Assembly: GCF_000685235.1 (NCBI RefSeq) | Contig: NZ_ARYH01000001.1 | Coordinates: forward strand, 2,170,001-2,234,000 | Source: Hyphomonas adhaerens MHS-3 | GTDB taxonomy: Bacteria; Pseudomonadota; Alphaproteobacteria; Caulobacterales; Hyphomonadaceae | DNA: 64,000 bases | Direction: 5' to 3' | Shown here: positions 51,697 through 60,584 of the stretch, in pieces | How positions within the stretch are numbered: position 1 is the stretch's first letter | Layout: each line of letters starts with the position of its first letter | Translations under genes and position numbers: made by a program | Notes under the pieces: model-generated | Seen by the model: only the letters and a program-made list of their open reading frames with translations | Database searches by the model: none | Told to the model about the DNA's origin: nothing

Positions 51697-52452
51697 ATGG
51701 AAGATTTCAAGACCATCGAGGTCGAACGGGAAAAAGGGCTTGCCCTCATCGCATTCAATCGCCCCGATAGCATGAATTCGATTATTCCGCAGATGCTCCA
51801 CGAATTTGAGGTCGCCATGGCGCACCTTGCCGAGGATCCGGATATCGAGGTGGTCATCCTGACAGGGCGTGGGCGGAACTTCTGCGCTGGGCTGGACGTC
51901 GGAATGCTGAAGGCGGAAGGCGCGGGAGCTGTCACCGGCTATAATCCTTCCCAGACAATCGCAGACTGGCCGGGGCCGGTGATCGCTGCGGTGCAGGGGG
52001 CAGTGGCGACGGGCGGATTTGAGATAACCGTTGCCTGCGACATCATAATTGCGGCCGAGTCTGCGCGATTTGTCGATACGCACTCCAGGGTCGGGCTCTT
52101 GCCCGGATGGGGGCTCAGTGCTCGCCTGCATCGGGCCATTGGAGTCTACCGGGCAAAGGAGCTGGAGATGACGGGGCGCCCGCTTCATGCGCGGGAGGCG
52201 TCGGACTGGGGGCTCGTGAACCGTGTCGTCCCGGACCGGGATCTGTTGGGTGCGGCGCGCGCGATGGCGCATATGATTTTGGCCGGGGCGCCTGGTATGG
52301 CGAAATCGACCAAGGAACTGATTGATGGCAACAGCATGAGAACGCTGGAGGAGGCGCTGGCGTTTGAGCGGCAAATGGCGGAGCAGGTCAATCTGCGCAA
52401 CGCTCCGGGCGATCTCCAGTTCGGACATGTCGGGACCAGCAAGAAGCTTTGA
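51697..52452 (+). CDS. Enoyl-CoA hydratase/isomerase family protein
   Basis: A 251-residue crotonase. The first oxyanion motif is F-C-A-G-L-D near residue 65 and the second G-G-F-E-I-T with a Glu near residue 110. The second acidic residue of classical hydratases is not seen: the stretch reads V-D-T-H-S-R-V-G. It may therefore be an isomerase, a hydrolase or a hydratase with altered chemistry. It is the last clear gene of the operon that begins at 48985 or 50033, and a strong AGGAG site precedes it. Confidence 0.88.
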   Translation: MEDFKTIEVEREKGLALIAFNRPDSMNSIIPQMLHEFEVAMAHLAEDPDIEVVILTGRGRNFCAGLDVGMLKAEGAGAVTGYNPSQTIADWPGPVIAAVQGAVATGGFEITVACDIIIAAESARFVDTHSRVGLLPGWGLSARLHRAIGVYRAKELEMTGRPLHAREASDWGLVNRVVPDRDLLGAARAMAHMILAGAPGMAKSTKELIDGNSMRTLEEALAFERQMAEQVNLRNAPGDLQFGHVGTSKKL

Positions 52453-52906
52453 TGAATCCGCTGGCCGCTCAAGCGAGAGGCCTTGATCTAAAACAACTGC
52501 ACTTTGATGTCTGCTTATATCTAAAGCTCATGGCAGCCGGTACTTATCTCGGTTGGCTGCTGACGTGGCGTGTCATGATCGTAGTTTCGGGTAGGCGCAA
52601 AACTCATAACGGTTTGAATTTTCATAAGATGCCAGGTGAAATGAATGAGGAACGGTTCGAGCGGGTGGATTTGGTCGGTACCGTTCGCCTCAGTCGGGCG
52701 CACATAATTAAAACGTTTGCTTGACCTGTGTGACCGGCGCAAATACTCCTGAAGATAACGCGGCAAAGGTCAAATCGCGGCACAGCGATGCTGCACTCCA
52801 TCTCTCCCTTCCGGAAAGAGGCGTGCGGAAACAAGATCAGATAAGCCGCCTGCCGCCAGAGTGACCATCGGTCCACCAGGCGCCGCCAGGAAGTTGAGGG
52901 AGCAAG
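52453..52906. other. 454-bp intergenic region
   Basis: I find no gene with support. At 52483 TTGATCTAAAACAACTGC closely copies the promoter of the paired acyl-CoA dehydrogenases at 37525. At about 52710 a second AT-rich motif (AAAACGTTTGCTTGACC) occurs. Either could start a long leader to the MFS gene. Confidence 0.5.
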
Positions 52907-54241
52907 ATGAAATCTGAAACTGCGTCCGCCGGCGCTTTGTCTGCCGAGCAGGCAAAAACCTCCAGGCCAACAGCGCTTCGAGCCTGGTATACTGTCGCGC
53001 TGCTCACTCTCCTCTTCATTCTGTCATTCATTGACCGCAGCATCCTGGCGTTGATGGCGGAGCCTGTCGGGAAGTCCCTCGGCCTTGCAGATCGTCAGCT
53101 TGCGCTGCTGCTCGGATTTGGGTTCGCGCTCGTATACTCCATTGGTGGGCTCCCGCTTGCGCAGCTGGTTGATACCCGCGACCGGCGGGCAGTCGTTGGT
53201 GTCGGTGTAGGAATCTGGAGCCTTGCGACGGTGCTGTCCGCCTTCGCAACCGGCTTCTGGAGCCTACTTGTGCTTCGTTGCGGCGTCGCACTCGGGGAGG
53301 CTGTCCTCACGCCCGCTGCTGTGTCGTTGATCGCAGATCTTTTTGCGAAAGAGCGACGCAGCTTTCCGATGTCGGTGTACTTGTCGGTGGGAAGCTTCAT
53401 GTCCATTGGCTCTTATACGGTCGGAGCACTGACGTATGACTTTGCTGCAAGTTTAAGGGATGCCACCGGGCTTGAGGCCTGGCAGTTGACATTTGTCCTG
53501 GTCGGAATGCCGGGCGTAGTTCTTGCTTTGGTTTTTGGCTTTACAGCGGCTAATCCCCCGCGGGGTGAGTCGCTAACGATCGGTCAGGATGACGCCACAT
53601 GGGGGGGCTTCCTGGCCTATATCAGGAAGCGTGCGCTCTTTTTTGTGCCGCTACTGACGGCAGCCGGCCTCTACTGTTTCTACGGCTTGGCTGTGGTGAC
53701 ATGGCTGCCGACGCTTCTTGTGCGCGAGGAGGGATTGAATATCTCGAACGCAGGCTACCTGTTGGGGTGTATCGGCGTACCTACAGCGCTCGCAGGGAAC
53801 TTCATCTGGCCACAGGTGGCGATGGCGATTGACCGGAAGCGGCCGAAACGAGGCGCGGTCATCGTTCTGATGTTTGCAGCACTCTTGGCGGGGCCTGCGT
53901 TTGCCGTCGGTATATCCATGGGCGGCACCGTGATGTATGTCTGCCTCGGTTTGGGAATATTCTTCGGCTCCGCGTTTGCCGTCATTCCGCCGATTGCGTA
54001 TCAACAATTCGGACCCATAAGGATGCGGGCAAGACTTACCGCTGTGAACCTGCTCGTTATTGCCATTCTCGGTTATGGCCTCGGGCCTTTGATTGCAGTT
54101 GAGCTGGGAGCGCTGATCGCAGGTCATGAGCATGGATTGTCAGCGGGATTGATATGGATGTCGGCGCTGACAACTCCGGTTCTTGCGGCTTTGGCATTCC
54201 TCGCCACGCGTCAATCAGCTTTGGCCGACGACCAGGATTGA
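52907..54241 (+). CDS. MFS transporter, Spinster-like
   Basis: A 444-residue protein with 12 hydrophobic segments. The first span ends with F-I-D-R-S-I, the loop after the second has the MFS signature (D-T-R-D-R-R near residue 93), and E-A in the fourth span fits the Spinster-like branch that also includes many bacterial aromatic-acid carriers. It likely imports a pathway acid across the inner membrane by proton symport. It lies in the same direction as the dioxygenase operon but has its own promoter region. A second member is at 61086. Confidence 0.88.
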   Translation: MKSETASAGALSAEQAKTSRPTALRAWYTVALLTLLFILSFIDRSILALMAEPVGKSLGLADRQLALLLGFGFALVYSIGGLPLAQLVDTRDRRAVVGVGVGIWSLATVLSAFATGFWSLLVLRCGVALGEAVLTPAAVSLIADLFAKERRSFPMSVYLSVGSFMSIGSYTVGALTYDFAASLRDATGLEAWQLTFVLVGMPGVVLALVFGFTAANPPRGESLTIGQDDATWGGFLAYIRKRALFFVPLLTAAGLYCFYGLAVVTWLPTLLVREEGLNISNAGYLLGCIGVPTALAGNFIWPQVAMAIDRKRPKRGAVIVLMFAALLAGPAFAVGISMGGTVMYVCLGLGIFFGSAFAVIPPIAYQQFGPIRMRARLTAVNLLVIAILGYGLGPLIAVELGALIAGHEHGLSAGLIWMSALTTPVLAALAFLATRQSALADDQD

Positions 54242-54494
54242 GCGTCAATCGTGATTCAATGCCTACGCCTTCGCCCTGAGGGGGAAGAGCCGAAGCAATA
54301 CTTGTTGGCTATCCCCGGCAAGTCCGTACCGGGCATGATCGGTATCCGGTAACATGTGCCGACGGACAATGCTCTGGTGGGGCTTGAGAGGCGCTGAAGA
54401 GCACGTGACCAGGCCGGCAGTGTCGCATTTGAGGATAAGGGAGTGAGGGAGGGGGTACGTCGACCCACTCCATACAGGGCAAATATTCCTGAGA

Positions 54495-55703
54495 TCAGCC
54501 GATTGCGCGAGCGTTCCTGGCTGCAGCGATTTCTTCGCCGCTTTTGCCTAGCTCGGTGAGAATTTCTTCCGTGTGCTCGCCGAGCTTCGGTGCCCGCATA
54601 CGGACGGAAGCGGGCGATGTTTCGAAGTCGGCGAAGAAGCCCGCCATGCGGGTCCGGCCGTATTCCGGATCTTCGATGTCGATAAAACATTCCGTGTGAA
54701 TGGCTTGAGGGTCCTCCATGAACTCCTCGACCGTATTCACCGACGCGATCGGAACCCCATGTTCATCCGCCAATGCAAGCAGTTCGGCTTTGCTCATGCG
54801 GGACGCGGATTCCTCCAGTTCTTTCCAGAATAGAGCATAGTTGAAGATACGGGCCCAGGGCGTGTTGAAGCGCTCATCCTCAATCAGGTCCTCGCGCCCA
54901 AGGATCCTGCAAAGTCCCTGAAATTGGGGGTTCAGTTGAACGTGACCCATAACATAGCCATCCTTCACCTTCAGCGGGTGGTGGATCCGGATATTGGGAA
55001 TCTTCTGAACCGGAGCAGACTGGAAATAGAAATTGTTCAGCAGATCCGGCATCAGGAATGCCGCATAGGTTTTCATAAGGGACGTCGAAACTTTCTGGCC
55101 AACACCGCCATTTCGCTCCCGATGTAGCAGTGCAGCCAGGATCGCGTTGCATGTCATGATGGATGCAACCTTGTCAGCAATGATATGCGGAATGGGGGCC
55201 GGATTTTCCGGTGATCCCATGATCGGCATCGAGCCGCTAAGTGCCTGGATCACGTGATCATAGGCAGGCTTGTTCTTGTAGGGCCCGTCAGTCCCGAAGC
55301 CCGAGAGGCCGGCATAGATGAGCCCGGGATTGCTTTCCTTTAAAACATCATACCCAAGCCCGAGGCGTTCCATCGTGTCAGGACGGAAGTTCTCCAGCAC
55401 GATATCTGCTGTAGAAATAAGGTCGGCCGCGATCTGCCGTCCCTCATCGGACTTGAGGTCAAGGCAGATGCTCTTTTTGTTTCGATTGAAGAGGGAGAAG
55501 TAAGCGGACATTCCCTCATGCATCGGATGGTTGGTCCGCATGGGGTCGCCTCCCGAAGCTTCAATCTTGATCACGTCGGCACCGAGATCCCCCAGCATCT
55601 GACCGGTATAGGGGCCTGACACCATGGTCGCGATTTCGACAACGCGAAGACCGGCGCAGGGGCCCGCTTCTGTCGTGTTCTGGCTCTCACTTTTTGCAGG
55701 CAT
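54495..55703 (-). CDS. CoA-transferase, class III (CaiB/BaiF family)
   Basis: A 402-residue class III CoA-transferase. The N-terminal L-R-V-V-E-I-A-T-M-V-S-G-P motif is near residue 20, the catalytic Asp149 is in P-A-Y-D-H-V-I-Q-A, and the G-x-N-x-S family region reads F-N-R-N-K-K-S near 72. It moves CoA between acyl-CoAs and acids without ATP, so it can activate an entering acid or recycle CoA from a product. It is alone on its strand; an AT-rich promoter motif lies 100 bp upstream. The 253-bp gap to the MFS gene is convergent. Confidence 0.9.
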   Translation of the reverse strand: MPAKSESQNTTEAGPCAGLRVVEIATMVSGPYTGQMLGDLGADVIKIEASGGDPMRTNHPMHEGMSAYFSLFNRNKKSICLDLKSDEGRQIAADLISTADIVLENFRPDTMERLGLGYDVLKESNPGLIYAGLSGFGTDGPYKNKPAYDHVIQALSGSMPIMGSPENPAPIPHIIADKVASIMTCNAILAALLHRERNGGVGQKVSTSLMKTYAAFLMPDLLNNFYFQSAPVQKIPNIRIHHPLKVKDGYVMGHVQLNPQFQGLCRILGREDLIEDERFNTPWARIFNYALFWKELEESASRMSKAELLALADEHGVPIASVNTVEEFMEDPQAIHTECFIDIEDPEYGRTRMAGFFADFETSPASVRMRAPKLGEHTEEILTELGKSGEEIAAARNARAIG

Positions 55704-55802
55704 TGTGGCCTCCCCTTGATCTCGCCGAACAGGCGGCTTGTTGTTCGCCTCGCCTTGCTCATCGCGTTAATTTGGACGAGGTTCTGACTGGCGTGAGTAG
55801 TA

Positions 55803-55820
55803 CAAATGTATTAGCATACA
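55803..55820 (-). promoter_or_regulatory. AT-rich promoter motif before CoA-transferase
   Basis: CAAATGTATTAGCATACA. Its second half is a TGTAT-N4-ATACA palindrome (55807-55820). Position is 100 bp upstream of the minus-strand start at 55703. Confidence 0.4.
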
Positions 55821-55985
55821 TGGCACGCTCTTTTCAGTGGTGCAAGTGCTGACACATTCGCAAGAAAAGGGATGGCTTAGACGAGAAGCGCCGAGGGCAT
55901 AAACAAATCCGATATGGGGGCGAGTTCAGGAGTCTCGTCTCCAACCGCATCACGCTTTCTGGCAGTGTTTGCGTAGATCGAATGG

Positions 55986-56148
55986 TGTTCGATGCGGTTG
56001 TTTCTAGCGCGGTCGATCATGTGGTGGAGGAGCTTGGTATCTCGGAACGCCGGACCTGGCGCGTGGTTGGCCAGCACCGTGCCACCCAGCGCGGGTTGCC
56101 GGCACTCCGCGCCGATGATGGGGGCAGGGCGTCATACCCGATTGTCTG
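55986..56148 (+). pseudogene. IS3-family transposase OrfB fragment
   Basis: A 53-codon stretch with no start of its own matches the beginning of IS3-type OrfB proteins: V-V-E-E-L-G-I-S-E-R-R-T-W-R-V-V-G-Q-H-R-A-T-Q-R. The catalytic D-D-E core is absent. The fragment runs straight into the 53-bp repeat at 56137. The remaining part of 55821-55985 shows nothing I can name. Confidence 0.65.
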
Positions 56149-56189
56149 AAAGGAACCTGGAAGCGGGCCTCATCAGGGCCAGAGGTCAT
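56137..56189. repeat. 53-bp repeat shared with 7531-7583
   Basis: CCCGATTGTCTGAAAG and onward, 43 of 53 bases identical to the copy beside IS6 remnant B. Likely a relic of the same second insertion sequence as the OrfB fragment. Confidence 0.6.
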
Positions 56190-56194
56190 CCTTG

Positions 56195-56932
56195 CTGCGC
56201 AATCGGGCCGGGCAGCATTGTCGGAGCAAACGGGTTTGAGCCGTAAGGCAGGGGCGTTTAGCTTCAGGGAATGAGCAAAAATTCGTTCCGCTACTTCAAG
56301 ACCTCCCCCGAAATCATCCAGCTTGCGGTCATGATGTATGTCCGTTTCCCGCTGTCAGTGCGCAGTATCGAAGATCTGCTTCGCGAGTGCGGCATCGATA
56401 TTTACCACAATGGTAGTGGCACCTGGACGAGGTCTTCATCAAAACCAGAGGCAATCGACACTACCTCTGGCGCGCAGTGGACCATGAAGGAGGTGCTGGA
56501 ACCCCATGTAACGAAGAGGCGGATTAAGGTATCCGCGCTGACATTCCTCAAGAAGGCAATGAGGCGATATGGAACCGTGCTTGTTGTAGTGATGGACAAT
56601 GTCCATCGTGTCGAGCGGCTATGAAAGTGATCGGCAGCGAAAGTCGCCAGGAAACTGGCGGGCATCTCAAGAACCGTGCTGAACACTGATATCTGCCATT
56701 CCGACGAAGGGAGGGCGCCATGACCCGCTTCCGGTACGTGCGGAGTTTGCAGGAGTGGCTTCAATTCATTCGTCAGTATACAGTTACTTTAATCATCAAA
56801 GGAATATCGAGAGTAGAGCTAGGTTCAAATCGCAGTGTGTCGCCGCTCTGCTCGAATGGCGCGAGTTGATCGCTGCCTAAGACCTGCTCGTCCGCGAAAA
56901 ACGGAGACTGGTTCGAGTTGATCTGACAGCGC
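56195..56932 (+). mobile_element. IS6-family remnant, copy C
   Basis: An IS6-type element with both ends but a badly damaged interior. The right end (56870-56932) aligns with copies A and B. Its right boundary cuts into a SnoaL-like gene on the opposite strand. Left boundary is approximate. Confidence 0.7.
56271..56878 (+). pseudogene. IS6-family transposase, deleted and frameshifted
   Basis: The N-terminus is well preserved (M-S-K-N-S-F-R-Y-F-K-T-S-P-E-I-I). After the H-N at about residue 45, some 30 residues including the zinc-finger-like region are missing and the frame changes: H-L-D-E-V is found in another frame at about 56420. A stop closes the first frame at 56624. The region of the catalytic Glu (about 56670) is heavily altered. 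The C-terminal codons to L-I-A-A stop (about 56878) are recognisable. It is more decayed than copy A. Confidence 0.72.
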
Positions 56933-57369
56933 CACCGGGCGGTGCATGCTGTACTTTCCGGTTCGGTATCCGCTTGTATAGCGGGACTGGTTCGCCAGGG
57001 GATTGTTTATTCTTTCCTCCGCAGACTGTTCGATGAACTCATTGATGCGGGTAATCCTGTTGTCTGAGATCTTGAGGAAGATGACCGCCTGAATTGCGGT
57101 TTCCGATCCTTTGTCGCGCCGAGTAAGATGGAGCCGGTAGAGCTGGGCAACCACATCACCCTCGACTGACCGTTGGAGGATTTAATATTTGAATTCGACG
57201 AATCCGGCTGCGCGTTTCAAAACGGCAAGATTTTCGGCTTTTCCCTGTGCCTTATCATCATTGCTTTGCCAGACGGCAACATCGTCTGAATATATGTCTT
57301 GGACCTCTGAAAAGTTGCCCCATTCAATCGCGCGACGAACTTTATGGCGGTTCTGCCGGGATTATTCAT
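56933..57369 (-). pseudogene. SnoaL-like (NTF2-fold) protein, broken by frameshift and stop
   Basis: Read on the minus strand, ATG at 57369 opens M-N-N-P-G-R-T, then a one-base shift is needed to continue with H-K-V-R-R-A-I-E-W-G-N-F-S-E-V-Q (from 57346), a typical SnoaL start. In that frame an in-frame TAA at 57184-57182 interrupts the domain, after which it continues V-V-A-Q-L-Y-R-L-H and I-T-R-I-N-E-F-I-E. The homology runs into the right end of IS6 copy C at about 56932. Family members are small hydratases, isomerases or cyclases. As it stands it cannot make the full protein, unless the two changes are sequencing errors. Confidence 0.6.
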
Positions 57370-57420
57370 GGATGAGTTATTTCACTTCCTGGTTAGGACA
57401 GAACACATTGACAGGTAATC

Positions 57421-57436
57421 CTGATAAAACTATCAG
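57421..57436. promoter_or_regulatory. CTGATA-type operator 1
   Basis: CTGATAAAACTATCAG, a 6-4-6 perfect inverted repeat, 90 bp before the VOC gene at 57526. Related 16-mers lie at 61022, 62478 and 62675. Confidence 0.6.
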
Positions 57437-57525
57437 AAATTAGATGCATTGTCAGATGTGATTCCGTTTGGGGTTGTGGCCCGGGTTGCAAGGCAAAGAT
57501 ACGAGTGAATGTAGGGAGAGATCCA

Positions 57526-58104
57526 ATGCCAGAAGAAGCACAGAACATTCTCAATAACGCAAACCATACGGCGTATCGTTGCCGCGACGCCGAGCAGACG
57601 CGCTGGTTTTACGAGGACGTGCTGGGGCTGCCGCTTCGGATCGCGTTCTCTGAAGAAAACGTTCCGGGAACGAATGAGCCGACGCCATTCATGCACCTGT
57701 TTTTCCAGCTCGGAAATGGCGATTTTATTGCCTTCTTCGATGAGCCGACCAACGCTACGCCGGCCCACTTTGCGACGGCTCACAGTTTTGATCGGCATAT
57801 CGCTTTCGAGGTGGACTCCGAAGAAGAGATGCTCGCGTGGCAAAAGAAGATCAACGAGAAGGGTGTCATGTGCCTTGGGCCGGTGGACCACGGGTTCCTG
57901 AAATCGGTCTACATGTATGATCCAAACGGCATGCAGGTGGAGATTACCAGCAAGACCCCGATTTACACGGAGTATGCCATGGAGCAGGGGCCCAAGGCGC
58001 GCAAGAACCTGGATGAATGGGTCCAGCGCACCCGGGAGCAAAAGGTCGGCAAGTTCGGCGCCGAGGCGCTCGACAAGCGTAAAATTCCCTATCCGGGAAT
58101 CTGA
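57526..58104 (+). CDS. VOC-family protein (single-domain dioxygenase-like)
   Basis: A 192-residue protein of the vicinal-oxygen-chelate superfamily. The ATG at 57526 has AGGGAGAG five bases upstream; an ATG at 57505 lacks a site. Metal-type residues are His in N-A-N-H-T near residue 13, His in D-R-H-I-A-F near residue 91 and Glu in M-Q-V-E-I near residue 143. The domain pair ends at about residue 150, followed by a charged tail. It could be a small extradiol dioxygenase or an isomerase of the glyoxalase type. An operator-like palindrome precedes it. Confidence 0.85.
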   Translation: MPEEAQNILNNANHTAYRCRDAEQTRWFYEDVLGLPLRIAFSEENVPGTNEPTPFMHLFFQLGNGDFIAFFDEPTNATPAHFATAHSFDRHIAFEVDSEEEMLAWQKKINEKGVMCLGPVDHGFLKSVYMYDPNGMQVEITSKTPIYTEYAMEQGPKARKNLDEWVQRTREQKVGKFGAEALDKRKIPYPGI

Positions 58105-58167
58105 TCACCCAATCTGATCGCTGAAGGCAAATGGCCGCTGATTTCTATTGCGTTATCCGGCGGCGTT

Positions 58168-59721
58168 TCAATCTGCAAAACGCTTGCGCAGTTTTGCCTT
58201 TGCGATCTTGTTCAGCTCTGCGCGTGGAAAGTCGTCCACAAAGATCACTTCGACCGGTACCTTGAAGTCGGCAAGCTGCGTCCGGCAGGTTTCAAGGATA
58301 GCTGATGCCAGCGCGTCGGACGCTTCCGCAGCGCGAACGAACACGGCCGGAACTTCATCCTTCATCTTATCGGGCTTACCGACAACGGCGCACTCCAGCA
58401 CACCTTCCGTTAGCATGACAGCGCCTTCGATTTCTGACGCGGCGACATTCTCTGCGCCGACTTTCAGCATGTCCTTGGCCCGGTCTGCGAAGCGAAGATG
58501 ACCGTCGGCCGTCTGGAACACCCGGTCGCCGGTATCGAACCAGCCTTCGTTGTCGAAACTGCCTGAAGTCGCTTCCGGATTGTACAGGTATTCCTTGAAC
58601 AAAGTGATCCCCGGGATTCCGCGTACCTTCAGAAGGCCGGTTTCGCCTGGTGTCACATCCTGTCCGCTGTCATCCACAATTTTTAGTTCAAATTCTGGGG
58701 CAGGCATTCCCATAGATCTTTCGGGGCTGGATAACTGGGGCGGTGTATATGTTCCGTGAGCAATCAGCTCGGTCATGCCCCAGGCGCCGACAAAAGTGAT
58801 GCGGAAAAGGTCTTCCGCAGGGCCGATGTTGGCTGCACCGATTACCCAATAGCGGAATTTGTGATCGTCCGGAACGGGCAGGGTCGCCAACGCCTGCATC
58901 GCAAACGGAATTACATTTGCCCAGGTGCAGCCATGCTTCAGCGCTACCGGCCAGAAGCGGCTGGCCGAGAATTTCGGCTGTAGCACCATGGCGCCGCCGG
59001 ACCAGAGTACCCCATAGTGCGCCCAGCTCATGGCATTGGTATGGCAGAGGGGGGTGAACACGATGGCCGTGTCAATGTCCCGCAACAGATTGTGGGAGGC
59101 AACGGTCTGCGCGCCCCAAAGAGCATTGGCGTGCGTCCACACAACGCCCTTGGGCCGAGATGTCGTACCCGATGTATATTGAACGGAAAACGGCGCCATC
59201 GGATTATTTCGCTCAATCTCGAAATCCCTGTCGTCGGCAAAGAGATCGTCAAAAGGCACAATGCCGGCCGGAAGCGGCTGAGATGGCTCGGTGCTGTTGT
59301 GGGCCGTGCTCGCAATCCATTCGAGGTCGGGCCCCGTCTCACGGATCAGGTCCACAAATTCCGGCTGCGTGATGGCAAAGCGCGCCCGGGAGTGGCTGAT
59401 GAAATAGCGCATTTCCTCGACGGCTGACCGTGGATTGGTCGTCACCACGACCGCGCCAAGCGCAGCGCAGGCATGATAGGCAATCAGGAACTCCGGGCAG
59501 TTGTTCGCATGCAGCAGGACGAAGTCGCCCCGGCCTACTCCTTTTGCATGCAGGCCCGCCGCACAGCGGCGCACATCCTTGTAGAATGCGCCATATGTCC
59601 AGGTCTGCGCTTCGCCCTCAAAAGGCTCCCAATGAAGAAACGAAGCATTGGGGCGTCGTTCTGCGTGATTTTTCAGGAGCCAGTGGAAATCTTTGTCCAT
59701 GGCCATGTGCAGGGTACTCAT
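58168..59721 (-). CDS. Acyl-CoA synthetase (AMP-forming), CaiC/FadD-like
   Basis: A 517-residue adenylate-forming ligase. The Y-T-S-G-T-T-S-R-P-K-G motif starts at residue 182, W-G-M-T-E near residue 320, the W-F-D-T-G-D motif near 393, and the C-terminal Lys in E-L-N-K-I-A-K near 508. It should activate a carboxylic acid for β-oxidation. It lies three bases after the crotonase at 59725 on the same strand and is part of a three-gene operon with a GlcG-like gene. Confidence 0.9.
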   Translation of the reverse strand: MSTLHMAMDKDFHWLLKNHAERRPNASFLHWEPFEGEAQTWTYGAFYKDVRRCAAGLHAKGVGRGDFVLLHANNCPEFLIAYHACAALGAVVVTTNPRSAVEEMRYFISHSRARFAITQPEFVDLIRETGPDLEWIASTAHNSTEPSQPLPAGIVPFDDLFADDRDFEIERNNPMAPFSVQYTSGTTSRPKGVVWTHANALWGAQTVASHNLLRDIDTAIVFTPLCHTNAMSWAHYGVLWSGGAMVLQPKFSASRFWPVALKHGCTWANVIPFAMQALATLPVPDDHKFRYWVIGAANIGPAEDLFRITFVGAWGMTELIAHGTYTPPQLSSPERSMGMPAPEFELKIVDDSGQDVTPGETGLLKVRGIPGITLFKEYLYNPEATSGSFDNEGWFDTGDRVFQTADGHLRFADRAKDMLKVGAENVAASEIEGAVMLTEGVLECAVVGKPDKMKDEVPAVFVRAAEASDALASAILETCRTQLADFKVPVEVIFVDDFPRAELNKIAKAKLRKRFAD

Positions 59722-59724
59722 CGG

Positions 59725-60534
59725 CTATTTGCCTTTGAATTCGGGTTTGTAAGCTTCGGGATCGGGATTATTGATCCACATGCCTAGCGCGTGCTGGGCA
59801 TCTTCAGAGACGATGATTTTCATGATCTCCTTTGCCTCCTCAGCCATGAAGTTCAGCTGATCCTGATTAGATCCGGCATTTACCAGATGTTTGATGCCGC
59901 GCATCGCGAGCGGCGCGCGGGCGGCGAATTTTTCCGCGAAGGCTTTTACTTCGGCGTCAAACTCAGCTTCCGAATACAGGCGGGAGATCAGACCAAGTTC
60001 CAGCGCCGTGCTAGGCTCGAGAAACTCACCATGGAGCAGGATGTCCAGGGCCTTTGCCCGGCCAAGGTATTTCAAGGCGTACCAGGCGCCGCTGCCGCCG
60101 GGTACCAGACCGAAGCTGCTTTGAGGCAGGGCGAAAGTGGCAGTCGGAGAATCCTTCATGAGGCGGAAGTCGAAGGACAGGGAAAACTCGCAGCCCCCCC
60201 CGCCAACATTTCCATTGATTGCGGCTATCGTCACGACCGGGAGGGCTTCGATCCGGCGAGCCAACGTGTGGTTGGCATTAACGACCGACGGGATGTCTAT
60301 TTGCCGCTCACCCTGCGCCAGGCTTTGCATCTCGGTTAGTTCCATCCAGCGCAGGAAGACATCATCTGTGCCTGTCACGACCAGGACGCGCAGGTCGTGG
60401 TCCTCTTCAACCGCATTGAGCATGTCATGCAGTTCGTAGAGCATCTGGGTGTTGAGCGTTTGGTTGGGTGGATTGTACATCCGGCAGGTCAGGATGTGAC
60501 CTTCCCGCTCAAGTATCAGGTGTTGGTAGTCCAT
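59725..60534 (-). CDS. Enoyl-CoA hydratase/isomerase family protein
   Basis: A 269-residue crotonase. The first oxyanion motif is unusual: D-V-F-L-R-W-M-E-L where F-S-A-G-x-D-L is normal. The second, G-G-G-G-C-E-F-S with its Glu, is normal near residue 113. The following motif reads L-P-Q-S-S-F-G, with Gln-Ser in place of the second catalytic Glu. So hydration is doubtful and another crotonase chemistry may apply. Middle gene of the operon. Confidence 0.86.
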   Translation of the reverse strand: MDYQHLILEREGHILTCRMYNPPNQTLNTQMLYELHDMLNAVEEDHDLRVLVVTGTDDVFLRWMELTEMQSLAQGERQIDIPSVVNANHTLARRIEALPVVTIAAINGNVGGGGCEFSLSFDFRLMKDSPTATFALPQSSFGLVPGGSGAWYALKYLGRAKALDILLHGEFLEPSTALELGLISRLYSEAEFDAEVKAFAEKFAARAPLAMRGIKHLVNAGSNQDQLNFMAEEAKEIMKIIVSEDAQHALGMWINNPDPEAYKPEFKGK

Positions 60535-60584
60535 AATCCGCTATTCCTCCCGGTTATCGTTTTTACTGCGGCTTGCCTGACGGG

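Noticed and set aside
52449..52724. A 91-codon plus-strand ORF between the crotonase and the MFS gene
   Set aside because: Overlaps the crotonase stop, contains the copied promoter block, and has no recognisable domain. A small real gene cannot be fully excluded.
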